This document shows, piece by piece, positions 52,492-62,192 of a DNA stretch of 64,000 bases. Positions within the stretch are counted from its first letter, which is position 1. Each line of letters starts with the position of its first letter. Made by a program: the position numbers and the translations under genes. Location: the NCBI GenBank assembly GCA_017937485.1, contig JAGBDN010000090.1, forward strand, positions 23,197 through 87,196. The letters are read 5' to 3'. The notes under the pieces are model-generated. The model was not told where the DNA came from and made no database searches. It saw nothing but the letters and a program-made list of their open reading frames with translations. This DNA is from Thermoguttaceae bacterium. Its GTDB lineage: Bacteria > Planctomycetota > Planctomycetia > Pirellulales > Thermoguttaceae.

Positions 52492-54204
52492 TCATTTTTC
52501 CGGCGCGACCGGCGAAATTTCGTAAAAGACGACGCCGTGCCGCGCAAGCGTCGTTTGGAGAGTTAAACGTCCGTCTGCGCCGACTTTAGCGGTTCGCTCG
52601 GTCGAGTAAGGGCGGTTCGCGATTTCGACGTATTTCGGACGCAACTTTTCGAAATAAAGTTGGCGCGTCGCGGCGTCGTAAATCCCGGAATCGAGACACC
52701 CGCTGTCCGGCGACCAAGGGAAGACGTCGTCGGAAATTCCGAGTTCCGCCTTGTCGCGCAGCCATTGCGGGAAGAAATTGATTCGGTCGTCGACCGTTTT
52801 TTCGACGATTTTCACTTCGCGACCGGCCCAAAACGGCGCCGAAACGCCGAACTCGACGGCGAGCGAATCGGCGTATTCGAGATCGTCCTTGAAGTTAAAC
52901 GCCGTTAAACGAAGGGTTTGCGCCGCTTCGTCGAACGCCGCGACCGCGTCGCTCTCGACGCCTTCGCCGAGCTTTTTCTCCGCCGTCGTTTCCAACCGTT
53001 TTGAATCTTTGAACTTAGCGACGTTTTCCGCGACGCGTTGAGCGACGAGCGGGTACCCGTTCCAAGCGGAACCGCTCGAATAACTCCATGCGGAGAAATA
53101 CTTTACGTCGTTATCGAGCATGATCTTGAAGAGCCGCGCGTCGTAAGCCGCCTGATACGTTTGCCCGACGATGCGCCAAGTGAGGTCGCCCGCTTTCGCG
53201 CCCTTTTTCGACGCGAGAATCCGGCCCTCGTCGACGCCGAAAACTACGTCGTTAAGTCCGCATTCGCGAGCTTTAGCGCGAACCCGCGCGACGGTTCCCG
53301 GGAGGTCGAGCGGGTGCGGTTTGCCGGGCGCCTCGTCGTAATACGAGACGGCGAAAACGTTTAGGCGCGTTCCGACTTTGCCCGTTTTCGCGTTGACGCC
53401 CTTGGCGCAATGCTCGAAAAAGTCGCGCTCGTCCCAAAGTCCTTCGGTGCAAGCCATTGCGTGCGCCGTAACGCAAACTTCGCCGCCGAGTTCGTCGTCG
53501 AGCGCAGCGACCGAATAATCGTACAGCTTGAAAAACGCCGCGCGGCTCGACTCCGGCGTCCCGTCGGCGGCCTTAAACCAGTCTCCGTTCTCGAATTCCG
53601 TCAAAACGCCGAACCGCCAAGAGCGCACTTCGTCGAGCCCGAATTCATCGACGAGCTTCCGAGCGAGCGCGCGGACGTACCTATAATAAACGTCGTAATC
53701 GTCCGGCGGCAGGACGTCGACGCCGAAGACGCCGACCTTGCTTTCGCGGGAAAATTTCGCCGGAACGCTCAACTTAATCCAAGGTTTGACGCGGAGTTGC
53801 AACGCGCGGCGACAAGCGTCGACCAACGGGTCGAAGCGGTAATCGTCGAGAACGTCGAGGTTCGCCGGGTCGACGAAAAGGTCGCGCTCCGCCGAGCCGC
53901 CGGTCGCTTGCATTAGCTGAACCGTTTCAACGAAAGAACTTAGGGCGCCGCCTTCGTCCTTGGCTGGAAGCGTCAGCGAGTTCGGCGACCAAACGTTGAC
54001 GACGGCGACTTTGTTGCCAATCGACGCGTCGCTTCGTTTTGTCGCGTCGACGGTAAAGCGAACGGAGGACGGAGCTTGCGTCGACGCTTCTTGAGCGGAA
54101 GTCGACGGCGCAAACAAGGCGGCGGTTGCGGTTAAGGCGGCGGATAAAGCGAGGAAACGCGACAAAGCGCCGCGCTTTCGGGAAAGTGGTTTTAATGTTG
54201 TCAT
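52492..54204 (-). CDS. Exported glycoside-hydrolase-like protein (GH39-like TIM barrel)
   Basis: 570 residues from the ATG at 54204, chosen because a signal peptide follows (LSRFLALSAALTATAALFA, cleavage near TSA-QEA); upstream frame is not used. The pattern of the mature part (WSPNSLTLPA near the start, RALARKLVDEFGLDEVRSWR then FGVLTEFENGDWFKA, VFAVSYYDEAPGKPHPLDLP, VFGVDEGRI, FKIMLDNDVKYFSAWSYSSG) recalls GH39 beta-xylosidase/iduronidase-type barrels, with Glu of TEFEN as possible acid/base and the Glu of VDEGR as possible nucleophile. The assignment is tentative. It probably acts on a polysaccharide outside the cytoplasm. It is downstream of a transglutaminase on the same strand. Confidence 0.7.
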   Translation of the reverse strand: MTTLKPLSRKRGALSRFLALSAALTATAALFAPSTSAQEASTQAPSSVRFTVDATKRSDASIGNKVAVVNVWSPNSLTLPAKDEGGALSSFVETVQLMQATGGSAERDLFVDPANLDVLDDYRFDPLVDACRRALQLRVKPWIKLSVPAKFSRESKVGVFGVDVLPPDDYDVYYRYVRALARKLVDEFGLDEVRSWRFGVLTEFENGDWFKAADGTPESSRAAFFKLYDYSVAALDDELGGEVCVTAHAMACTEGLWDERDFFEHCAKGVNAKTGKVGTRLNVFAVSYYDEAPGKPHPLDLPGTVARVRAKARECGLNDVVFGVDEGRILASKKGAKAGDLTWRIVGQTYQAAYDARLFKIMLDNDVKYFSAWSYSSGSAWNGYPLVAQRVAENVAKFKDSKRLETTAEKKLGEGVESDAVAAFDEAAQTLRLTAFNFKDDLEYADSLAVEFGVSAPFWAGREVKIVEKTVDDRINFFPQWLRDKAELGISDDVFPWSPDSGCLDSGIYDAATRQLYFEKLRPKYVEIANRPYSTERTAKVGADGRLTLQTTLARHGVVFYEISPVAPEK

Positions 54205-54383
54205 AAGTGTTGTCGCTCGTTGGGTTAACGGGGAAGCGGCGCGCGAAAAAAAGGATTTTTTTCGCAAGGACGCCCTATAAAAAACGGGAAAGGCGCAAGA
54301 ACGCTTGACGAAAAAAAGGAACGACGCCGCGTCGAACGAAAGCGGAAACGTTCGTCGCAAGCGTCGCTTTTAAAAGGGTTGCG

Positions 54384-55835
54384 TTATTCTTCCGGGAACT
54401 CGACCGTCATCTTGAACGACCATTCCGGGAAGTAAAGGTTGCCGCCGCTCCACTCGACTTCGCCGCGTTGGAAGTCGACCGGTTCGCTGCGGAAATGCGT
54501 TTTCGCCGGGGTGAAGTCGCGCCCGATATCGTCGTTGACAACAAGTCGCGTTTGGTCGAGCCCGGTGGCGTAAAACTCGCGAACGCTCGGGTTATCGTCG
54601 TTCATCAGACCGTAAGACATGTCGACGGGAACCCAACCGACGCCCTCGAAGTAAACCTCGGCCCAGTCGTGCATTCCGCAGACGCCGCTAGCGTTCGCGA
54701 CCCAGCCGCTTTGCCATTTCGCCGGAATTCCTTCGCTTCGGAGCGCGGAAATCAGCAAAAGCGACAACATGCCGCAGTCTCCATGTCCTTCGCGCAGAAC
54801 GTATTCCGGAATGCAGAGCATTGTGCCGTATTCGTTCGACGACGCCCAAGGATAGCGTTCGTCGATCGCGTTGAAGAGGCGAACGAGCTTCTCGACCGGG
54901 CAAGTCGCGTCGCCGACGATTTCGCGCGCCCAAGTCTTGATTTTGTCGGACTTTACCATATGCGGGAGGCGTTCCTCGGTATAGAAGCGGTAAAATTCGT
55001 CGTCGAGGTAAGGCTTGGCCTTTTTCTTGAGGTAATCTTGCGAGAAGTATTGCGCGTAAGTCGTTGTTTCAAAAACGATAGTGAAGACGGTCGGTTCGTC
55101 TTTGACGGCGGTTTTTTCGAGGTAAACGCAGCGCTGCAAATCACCCGCCGGCGCGACGCGACCGTCGGCCGGATCGGTCGAAATCAGCTTAACGTTTTGC
55201 TGACGCCCGCAAGACTCGCGCGGGAAGGGCGCCCAATAGCGAACAGTTTCGCCCGCCGGGACGGCGTTCGCCGGAATTGTCGCGACGCAAGTGAAGCGGT
55301 TGCGAATTTTATGCGTCAACTTGCCGGCGCCGTCCGACGCGTCGAGAATCGAGCGAACGTTGGCAATGCGCGAGTCGAACCGTTGACGGTCGCCGCCGCT
55401 AACCGGCCGAGTTTTCGCGAGTTCGCGGTCGATTCGGCGCAAATTCGAAACCGCGTGCTTGAAGTAGCGGCGTTCGCCGTCGATCGGGCGCATTTCGAGC
55501 GCTTTCGAAGCCTCCCAAGCGCGCATTTGCTCGTCGCTCGAGTCGAGCCCGGCTTCTTTCAGCTGCTCTTTGATTTCCGTTTCGTTGTGCGGAAATTCAA
55601 TCCGGATTCGGCGCGTCAACTCGATCAGCCAATCGCGGCGGCTCTTTTCGGCGTCGGAGAGCCCTTCGAGGGCGGAAAGTTCGGCGACGGCGGCGGAAAA
55701 ATCGCTATTTTCGATAGATTCTACCGCCTTTTTTTCCCAGTCCTGCTGGGCAAAAGTCGATTTTAGAGGTACAATAACGGAGACGAGGGCGAGCGTTCCG
55801 AGGGCGAACGCGGCGCGGCGAAGCGTCGTTTTCAT
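54384..55835 (-). CDS. Exported transglutaminase-like protein
   Basis: 483 residues from the ATG at 55835, with a signal peptide (MKTTLRRAAFALGTLALVSV, cleavage near TFA-QQD). The N-terminal half is helical; the C-terminal half holds the transglutaminase-like core: Cys in REGHGDCGMLSLLLISALRS, His in CGMHDWAEVYFEGVGWVPVD and Asp in the same PVDMSYG segment. Bacterial members are often proteases or peptide hydrolases. Located in the periplasm. A 179-bp gap leads to the GH39-like gene, probably one transcript. Confidence 0.88.
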   Translation of the reverse strand: MKTTLRRAAFALGTLALVSVIVPLKSTFAQQDWEKKAVESIENSDFSAAVAELSALEGLSDAEKSRRDWLIELTRRIRIEFPHNETEIKEQLKEAGLDSSDEQMRAWEASKALEMRPIDGERRYFKHAVSNLRRIDRELAKTRPVSGGDRQRFDSRIANVRSILDASDGAGKLTHKIRNRFTCVATIPANAVPAGETVRYWAPFPRESCGRQQNVKLISTDPADGRVAPAGDLQRCVYLEKTAVKDEPTVFTIVFETTTYAQYFSQDYLKKKAKPYLDDEFYRFYTEERLPHMVKSDKIKTWAREIVGDATCPVEKLVRLFNAIDERYPWASSNEYGTMLCIPEYVLREGHGDCGMLSLLLISALRSEGIPAKWQSGWVANASGVCGMHDWAEVYFEGVGWVPVDMSYGLMNDDNPSVREFYATGLDQTRLVVNDDIGRDFTPAKTHFRSEPVDFQRGEVEWSGGNLYFPEWSFKMTVEFPEE

Positions 55836-56002
55836 CGGGCGACCTTTCGTTGCAAGGGAGGAATCGGGAGCGGCGACCGTCGCGCTCCAACGTCCCAAGT
55901 ATAACCGATTTGCGGCGCGTTCGCAAGCGTTTTTGCGGAAAAAACGCGAATTTTGCGCCGAATTGCGAATAAAACCGACTTAACGAAAGGCAACGTAAGA
56001 AG

Positions 56003-57325
56003 ATGCGCGCGAAACAAACGAAAAAAAACGAGAGAAATTTGACGCTTCGGCGCCGCGTTGCGACGTTAGGACGGCAAACTTTAACGGTTGCGGTGATTTT
56101 AACGGCGATGGGCGGAGTCGAAGAAAGCGGCGTAGCGTTATTGGCGGAAACGGCGGCGGTCGCGGTCGCCAACGACGCGAGGTCGACGGTGAACGAAGCG
56201 GACGCGGTGGAGCGACGCTTTGTCGAACTGCGAAAAGAAACGATTAACGACTTGCGCTTGAACGTTTTCGCTTGGGAAATTGACGCGGAGTCGCAAACGG
56301 TTCGGTTCGAAACGACGCTCGAAAGCGTTCGCGACGCCGTTCGGAAAACGTTCGCGGCGGAATTTCCTAAATGGCGCGTTGAAACCGTTTTACTGCCGGA
56401 GGAAAACGCCGAGCTCGACGGACGTTTTTTCGGTTGGGCGAACTTCTCGACGATTCAAATTCGCAAAGAGCCGCGTTACTCGGCGGAGCTGACGACGCAA
56501 GCGCGGATGGGGACGCCGGTTCGGATTTTGAAGCGCGAGGGCGGCTGGCTCCTAATCCAAAACGCCGACGGTTACTTGGGTTACACAACCGCCGGAAGCG
56601 TTAAATCGGCGACGCGGGACGAGTTCAATCGTTGGGTCGACGCGAAAAAACTGATTTGGCTCGACGCGTTCGGCTCGATTTACTCGGAACCGAGCGAAAA
56701 TTCGGCGCCGATTTCCGACTTAACCGCCGGCAACGTAACGGTTTGGAAAAACGAGGAAACGAGCGGCGACTTTTACCGCGTCGAGACGCCGGACGGGCGG
56801 CTCGGTTGGATTCGCAAGAGCGGCGCGATGGAATGGAGCGCTTGGCTCGACGCGAATAAAGAGCTGAGCGCGGAACGGTTGATCGCGACCGCAAAACGTT
56901 TTCTTGGAACGCCTTACGTTTGGGGCGGGACGTCGGCGAAAGGCGTCGACTGCAGCGGGTTGACGTCGCTTTCCTTTTACTTGAACGGTTTCGACATATT
57001 ACGCGACGTCAGTCTCTTGCAAGGCGAAGGCGTCGAGGTTGATTTGACGCAAGGAAGAAGCGCGCTAAAACCCGGCGATCTCTTGATTTTCGGCGCGAAA
57101 CGAGCGGACGGCTCGACGTATTATCGGCACGTCGCAATTTACCTCGGCGACGATCGTTTCATACACTCGGCGACAAGCGTTCGCATTAACAGCCTTAACC
57201 CCGACGCGACCGACTTTGACGCGTACAACGCGTCGCAGTTGATTAAGGCGGTTCGATACGTCGGCGCTCCGGAGGACGGATATTTTCGATGGATCGGCGA
57301 CAACCCGTTTTATCGCAAGAGATAA
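56003..57325 (+). CDS. NlpC/P60 endopeptidase with SH3-like domains
   Basis: 440 residues. An N-terminal signal or anchor is weakly hydrophobic (LTVAVILTAMGGVEESG). Two bacterial SH3-like domains follow (about 140-205 and 215-275; VRILKREGGWLLIQNADGYL, FYRVETPDGRLGWIRKSG). The C-terminal NlpC/P60 domain has the catalytic Cys in KGVDCSGLTSLSFYL and His in YYRHVAIYLGDDRFIHSA. Such enzymes cut the gamma-D-Glu/meso-diaminopimelate bond of muropeptides. The next gene is an L-Ala-D/L-Glu epimerase, the same pairing as YkfC-YkfB of Bacillus, so it likely processes cell-wall peptides. Confidence 0.93.
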   Translation: MRAKQTKKNERNLTLRRRVATLGRQTLTVAVILTAMGGVEESGVALLAETAAVAVANDARSTVNEADAVERRFVELRKETINDLRLNVFAWEIDAESQTVRFETTLESVRDAVRKTFAAEFPKWRVETVLLPEENAELDGRFFGWANFSTIQIRKEPRYSAELTTQARMGTPVRILKREGGWLLIQNADGYLGYTTAGSVKSATRDEFNRWVDAKKLIWLDAFGSIYSEPSENSAPISDLTAGNVTVWKNEETSGDFYRVETPDGRLGWIRKSGAMEWSAWLDANKELSAERLIATAKRFLGTPYVWGGTSAKGVDCSGLTSLSFYLNGFDILRDVSLLQGEGVEVDLTQGRSALKPGDLLIFGAKRADGSTYYRHVAIYLGDDRFIHSATSVRINSLNPDATDFDAYNASQLIKAVRYVGAPEDGYFRWIGDNPFYRKR

Positions 57326-57461
57326 TATCGTTGAAAACGCGATTTAAACGTTGCGAATAATCTTGGGATTATTGGACGTCGTATAAAATTAGATTAGATT
57401 TTTAGCGTATTAAAACGCCTTTTATAATAAATACTTATTGATGAAATTTAAGGAAAGAAAA

Positions 57462-58640
57462 ATGACGACTCGACGACAATTTTTAACCGGCGTCGCCGGC
57501 GCGGCGCTTGGGAGCGTTTCCAGTTTTGCGAACGCGAAAGCGGCGGTCGACGAAACAACGAACGGAAACGGTAAGTCGAATAAAATCGGCAAGATGCGAC
57601 TTTCGTTTCGTCCGTATTTGCTTGAGCTGCGACACGCGTTCGGCGTCGCCGGTTCGACGCGCAAAACGACGCAAGGAGTGCAAGTCGAGATCGAACTCGA
57701 CGGCGTCGTCGGGTATGGCGAGGCCGCAATGCCGCCGTATTTAAGCGAATCGACCGCGTCCGTGTTGGCGTTTTTAGAGCGCGTCGACTTGTCGCCATTC
57801 AAGAGTCCGTTTGAGTTGGACGATATTTTGTCGTATGTCGACGGTATTTGCGAAAATAATTGCGCGGCAAAGGCTTCCGTCGATATTGCTTTGCACGACT
57901 TGGTCGGCAAACTGATCGGCCAACCTTGGTGGCGCATTTGGGGACTCGACAAAGAAAAAACGCCGCCGACGATGTACACGATCGGTATCGACAAGCCGAA
58001 AGTCGTGCGAGAAAAGACGTTGGAAGCGGAGCGTTTCGCCGTGTTGAAGGTGAAACTCGGGCGCGACGAAAAAAGCGACCGCGAAATGATCGAGTCGGTG
58101 CGCGCCGTTTCGGATAAACCGATTTGCGTCGACGCCAATCAGGGTTGGAACGACAAGGTTTACGCGCTCGAAATGGTCGAGTGGTTGAGCGAACGGGGCG
58201 TCGTTCTCGTCGAACAACCGATGAAAAAAACGCGCTGGGATGAAATTGCGTGGATTACGGAACGTAGTCCGCTTCCGATTATGGCCGACGAATCGTTGCA
58301 ACGGCTAACCGATGTCGCAAGAATGAAGGGCGTCTTCAGCGGAATCAACATCAAGTTGATGAAGTGTTCCGGAATGCGCGAAGCCTGGAAAATGCTGAAC
58401 TTAGCGCGAGCGCTTAATATGAAGGTAATGGTCGGGTGTATGACGGAAACCTCGTGCGCGATTTCCGCCGCCGCGCAACTTTCTCCGGCGGTCGATTGGG
58501 CCGATCTGGACGGCAATTTCTTAATTAGCAACGACTTGTTTGACGGCGTCGGACTTGCCGCCGACGGGAAATTGTTGCTGAACGACCGACCTGGTTTGGG
58601 ACTCGTTAAGTTGGACGCGCCGAAAAATCGATTGGGGTAA
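57462..58640 (+). CDS. L-Ala-D/L-Glu (dipeptide) epimerase, Tat-exported
   Basis: 392 residues from the ATG at 57462, which has AAGGAAAG before it and begins with a Tat signal (TTRRQFLTGVAGAALGSV). The enolase-superfamily core is complete: first catalytic Lys in VLKVKLGRD, metal ligands in CVDANQGW, VLVEQP and MADES, second Lys in GINIKLMKCSG. C-terminal DLDGNFLISNDLF is typical of dipeptide epimerases. It epimerises L-Ala-D-Glu released from muropeptides. Export through Tat is unusual since most act in the cytoplasm. It follows the NlpC/P60 gene. Confidence 0.9.
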   Translation: MTTRRQFLTGVAGAALGSVSSFANAKAAVDETTNGNGKSNKIGKMRLSFRPYLLELRHAFGVAGSTRKTTQGVQVEIELDGVVGYGEAAMPPYLSESTASVLAFLERVDLSPFKSPFELDDILSYVDGICENNCAAKASVDIALHDLVGKLIGQPWWRIWGLDKEKTPPTMYTIGIDKPKVVREKTLEAERFAVLKVKLGRDEKSDREMIESVRAVSDKPICVDANQGWNDKVYALEMVEWLSERGVVLVEQPMKKTRWDEIAWITERSPLPIMADESLQRLTDVARMKGVFSGINIKLMKCSGMREAWKMLNLARALNMKVMVGCMTETSCAISAAAQLSPAVDWADLDGNFLISNDLFDGVGLAADGKLLLNDRPGLGLVKLDAPKNRLG

Positions 58641-58717
58641 GCGTGAGTTGTAAACGTCGGAACGATAACGTTTGCGGTTAAGCGAAAAGAAGTCGCGCAA
58701 ACGTTGAAAGGAGAAAA

Positions 58718-59158
58718 ATGTTCGATTCGATTTGGAGCCGTCCAAGTTGGGAGATTTTCGCTTTTTTTGCGTTCGGAACCGCTCTTGCCGTAACGGTTTG
58801 CGCTCGCGCCGCGTTTCGCGTCGGCGCCGATTATCCGCGTCGACGACCGATTTGGTTTGGCGCGGAAGTCGGCGCGGCGTTGGGACTTGCGATTTGCGTT
58901 TGTCTTTGGGCGTCTTCAAATCCGGCGTTTGACGAAATCGACGGCGCCTCGTTGAGCGTTTGGGAAAAGGCGCGGTTGGCCGGATTCCCAATTTCGACGG
59001 TCTTAACGTCTTTGCTTGAAGAGAGTTGCGAATGGATTAGCGGCGCGGCGTTCGTTGTTCAAACGACGCTAGTCGGCGCGCTTTGGGGCGCGACCGGCCT
59101 GCGTCGTTGCGTCGCTTGGCTTGGAAAACAAAGCGATAAAAAAGACGGCGATTTGTAG
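58718..59158 (+). CDS. Small membrane protein of unknown function
   Basis: 146 residues with AAAGGAGAAAA before the ATG. About three hydrophobic segments are visible (WEIFAFFAFGTALAVTVCA, FGAEVGAALGLAICVCLWAS, VVQTTLVGALWGATGL). A central loop carries Glu/Asp residues (LLEESCEWI). No family recognised. It is in series with the epimerase upstream (77 bp) and a methyltransferase downstream (108 bp). Confidence 0.7.
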   Translation: MFDSIWSRPSWEIFAFFAFGTALAVTVCARAAFRVGADYPRRRPIWFGAEVGAALGLAICVCLWASSNPAFDEIDGASLSVWEKARLAGFPISTVLTSLLEESCEWISGAAFVVQTTLVGALWGATGLRRCVAWLGKQSDKKDGDL

Positions 59159-59266
59159 CGGAATGGCGATAACGCGCGAAAATAATAACGTTGCGTTGGC
59201 GGGTAACGAAGTAAAACTAGGATAATTTGACTGTATTTTCCAAGTAACTAATGAAAGGAAGCGTCG

Positions 59267-59974
59267 ATGAGCGAACGAATCGAGAGCGCGCCGAGTTGGT
59301 TGTACGACGAGTTTCAACACGCGGGCGTAGATTACGCAAATCTTGACGTGGCAAAGAAATATGAGTCGCGGCACTTAAAATTTCGCGATTTTGAAGCCGA
59401 GTTCGAGCGAATTCGCGAGCGCGCCGACTTGAAGCGCTCCGACGTCGTTTTGGATTTGGGATGCGGAACCGGCGCGTTTGCGATTCCGGCGTCGCGTTAT
59501 TGCGCAAAGGTTTACGCGGCCGACGTTTCCGCGCCGATGCTCGGCTTGTTGCGACAAAAGATTGCGGAACAAAAAATCGAGAATATCGAGACGTTCGCGG
59601 CCGGTTTTTTGACGTTTCCAACGTTGCCGGAACAGGTCGACGCGGTCGTTTCATCGTTGGCGTTGCACCATTTGCCCGATTTTTGGAAAGTCGTCGCGTT
59701 GAAACGAATCGCCGACGCGCTCAAACCGAACGGCGTTTTTTATCTTTCCGACGTCGTATTTCATTTTCCCGTCGAGACTTGGCGCGAGGGAACGCAATAT
59801 GTTCTCGACGAAATGGAACGAAGCGCGGGAGGCGAAGCGAACGCGCACATCGCTCGCGAATATAGTTCTTTCGATTGGTTTCTCGAAGCGGCGTTTGAAC
59901 GAACGGGGTTGGCGGTCGAGCAAAAGATCGACGACGCGGCGTTTATTCGGGTTTACGTCTGTCGCAAAATTTAA
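59267..59974 (+). CDS. Class I SAM-dependent methyltransferase
   Basis: 235 residues. The SAM-binding motif VVLDLGCGTGAFAIPAS, the acidic loop (VYAADVSAPML) and motif IV/post-motif (VDAVVSSLALHHLPDFWK, LKPNGVFYLSDVVF) are in order, as in UbiE/Methyltransf-11-type enzymes. The start MSERIESAPSWLYDEFQHAG follows AAAGGAAGCG. The substrate cannot be inferred. Cytoplasmic. Confidence 0.9.
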   Translation: MSERIESAPSWLYDEFQHAGVDYANLDVAKKYESRHLKFRDFEAEFERIRERADLKRSDVVLDLGCGTGAFAIPASRYCAKVYAADVSAPMLGLLRQKIAEQKIENIETFAAGFLTFPTLPEQVDAVVSSLALHHLPDFWKVVALKRIADALKPNGVFYLSDVVFHFPVETWREGTQYVLDEMERSAGGEANAHIAREYSSFDWFLEAAFERTGLAVEQKIDDAAFIRVYVCRKI

Positions 59975-60058
59975 GCGTGTGGCGTAAGACGTTTAATTAT
60001 TTGAGTTGCGTTGTCAGAAGACCGGGTTTGGCGTTGTAATATTTAAAGGGTGTAATCA

Positions 60059-60766
60059 GTGAAAACGGCAACTTGTCGCGAAGTTCGAGAACTCGACGCT
60101 CGCGCCGTCGTCGAGTGGAAGATTCCGTCGCTTTTGTTGATGGAAAACGCCGGGCGCGGCTTGGCGGAGATTTTTCTTGCGAACGCGGCGCGACTTAACG
60201 GCGGCGTAAGCCCGCGTCGCGTCTTGATTTGTTGCGGGAAAGGGAACAACGGCGGCGACGGGTTCGTTCTCTTTAGGCGGCTTGAACTACTTGGCGTCGA
60301 CTGCAGAATCGTCGCGGTCGGAACGCCGGAGAGTTATCGAGGAGACGCGTTAACGAATTTGGAAATTGTTCGCGCCGCGACGTCGCAAAATCCGGAGAAA
60401 ATCTCCTTTTTCGACGGCTCGTCGCAAGCGTTTGAGCGTCTCGAAGTCGAGTTAACGCAAGCGGATTGGGCGGTCGACGCGCTTCTTGGAACCGGCGCGA
60501 CCGGGGCGTTGCGGGCGCCGTTCGACGGAATCGTCGAAGCGCTAAACCGTTCCGGAAAGCCTGTTTACGCCGTCGATATTCCAAGCGGTTTGAACGCGGA
60601 CGACGGAACGGTCGCAACCGACGCCGTTCGCGCGAAGTTAACGACGACTCTCGCCGTCGCGAAACCCGGGCTTTGGGTCGACGCGGCAAAGGTTTACGTC
60701 GGCGAACTTTACGTCGCGGATATCGGCGTTCCGGTCGAGCCGTTTTTGCGTTGGGACGAACAATGA
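60059..60766 (+). CDS. nnrE: NAD(P)H-hydrate epimerase
   Basis: 235 residues from a GTG at 60059. It interconverts the R and S forms of damaged NAD(P)HX for repair. Motifs: PSLLLMENAGRGLAE, the nucleotide-binding CGKGNNGGDGFVLFR, VDALLGTGATGALR and VDIPSGLNADDGT. The kinase/dehydratase half (NnrD) found in fused forms is absent. The stop overlaps the next start (ATGA), so the downstream gene is translationally coupled. Confidence 0.95.
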   Translation: MKTATCREVRELDARAVVEWKIPSLLLMENAGRGLAEIFLANAARLNGGVSPRRVLICCGKGNNGGDGFVLFRRLELLGVDCRIVAVGTPESYRGDALTNLEIVRAATSQNPEKISFFDGSSQAFERLEVELTQADWAVDALLGTGATGALRAPFDGIVEALNRSGKPVYAVDIPSGLNADDGTVATDAVRAKLTTTLAVAKPGLWVDAAKVYVGELYVADIGVPVEPFLRWDEQ

Positions 60767-62166
60767 AAATTAGGCGAAACAAACGCGATACGACGTCGAG
60801 AAGCGCCGATGAAAAGGAAGTCGCGGAATTTGAATTGCGACAAAGACTTGCGATCGAACGACGTCGCGCCGTTTTGAGCGCGTTGGCGTTTTGCGGCGTT
60901 TCAACTGGCGAAGCGGCGGAGCTGATTGCGAAAATTGGAGAAAATGAAACGTCGCAACGCAAGGAATTAGAGGATGTTGCGGACGTTGAAGCGGCGATTG
61001 ATTGGTTTCGCGAAGATTGGAATTTCGCCGCCGATTCGTTCGCGCTTCCGCCGACGGCCGTCAAGGCGATCGACGCGAGTTTAGAAGCCTTGGCCGCGCG
61101 CCAAAACTCCGACGGTTCCTGGGGTTCCGACGCCGAATTATTCGGGCGCGATCCCGGCGTCGCCGGTTTGTGCGGCTTCGCGTTTTTGGCGGCGGGAAGC
61201 GCGCCCGGTTGCGGTCGGTTTGGCGACGAATTAGAAAAAACAGTCGGTTATGTTCTGTCGCAGTCTTTCAGCCTAGGAGAAGCGAAAGGCGCCGCGTTGG
61301 ACGCGAACCTTCTTAATTATTTGAAGGAACAAGAGTTAACGGAAAGCGACGTCGACGGCGTTATTGCGAACTTTGCCGAAAAAGGGCGCAAGCCGATGTA
61401 TGGGCACGGGTTTGCGACTCTTTTTCTCGCGGCTGTTTTGGGAACTGGCGAGCGACCGGAGATTCGCGAACGGACGCGCGCGGCGGTCGATTTGATTGTT
61501 CGCGCTCAAAACGCCGACGGCGGTTGGCGTTACGAACCGAAGCGCGTTCCGGTCGCCGATTTGTCGGTTACGACGTGCCAACTCTCCGCTTTGCGGGCGG
61601 CAAAGGACGCGGGAATTTTTGTTCCAAACGCAACTATTGAAAAGGCTATGGCTTACGTCAAGCGATGTCAAAACGCGGACGGCGGTTTTCGCTATATGAC
61701 GCTGGGCGGGCCGAGCGGAATCGCTAGAACGGCGGCGGCGATTTTGGCGTTGCAAGCCGGCGGCGCGGACGATTCCGAAGCGATTGCGACGGCGTTTCGT
61801 TATTTGGAAAAAGCGGCGCCTCTTGCGTCGAGCGTCGCGGTAAATCGTTTGAAAGAAGAGGATTCGGCGCGTTTGGGAAAAGGCGCGGACGTTTTGAACG
61901 ACGACGTTCCGCGTTTGCCGACGACGCGAATCGAATACTATTTTTACGGCGAGTTTTACGCGGCCCTTGCGTATTGGCGTTCGGCTCGCGACGCGGCGTC
62001 GAAAGAGCGTTGGGCGCGTTGGGCGAGGCGAGCTTATCCGAATTTATTGGCGCGACGCGGCGACGACGGTTTGTGGCGTTCGAACGTCTCGACCGACGCG
62101 GAAACGGCGTTCGTCCTCTGCGCGTTGCTGACGCCCTTTGAACGCGCGCCGTTTTTTTTGCGTTAA
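60763..62166 (+). CDS. Squalene-cyclase/prenyltransferase-repeat protein
   Basis: 467 residues. Alpha/alpha barrel repeats with QW-like motifs are visible: QNSDGSWGS (near 112), QNADGGWRYEP (near 247) and QNADGGFRYM (near 303), with RGDDGLWRS near the end. The DxDD cyclase motif is not seen, so it is probably not a triterpene cyclase but a member of the planctomycete prenyltransferase-repeat family of unknown function. A charged N-terminus precedes a short hydrophobic helix (AVLSALAFCGVS). It overlaps nnrE by four bases. Confidence 0.85.
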   Translation: MKIRRNKRDTTSRSADEKEVAEFELRQRLAIERRRAVLSALAFCGVSTGEAAELIAKIGENETSQRKELEDVADVEAAIDWFREDWNFAADSFALPPTAVKAIDASLEALAARQNSDGSWGSDAELFGRDPGVAGLCGFAFLAAGSAPGCGRFGDELEKTVGYVLSQSFSLGEAKGAALDANLLNYLKEQELTESDVDGVIANFAEKGRKPMYGHGFATLFLAAVLGTGERPEIRERTRAAVDLIVRAQNADGGWRYEPKRVPVADLSVTTCQLSALRAAKDAGIFVPNATIEKAMAYVKRCQNADGGFRYMTLGGPSGIARTAAAILALQAGGADDSEAIATAFRYLEKAAPLASSVAVNRLKEEDSARLGKGADVLNDDVPRLPTTRIEYYFYGEFYAALAYWRSARDAASKERWARWARRAYPNLLARRGDDGLWRSNVSTDAETAFVLCALLTPFERAPFFLR

Positions 62167-62192
62167 ACGTCGTTATTTAAACGGTTGCAACG

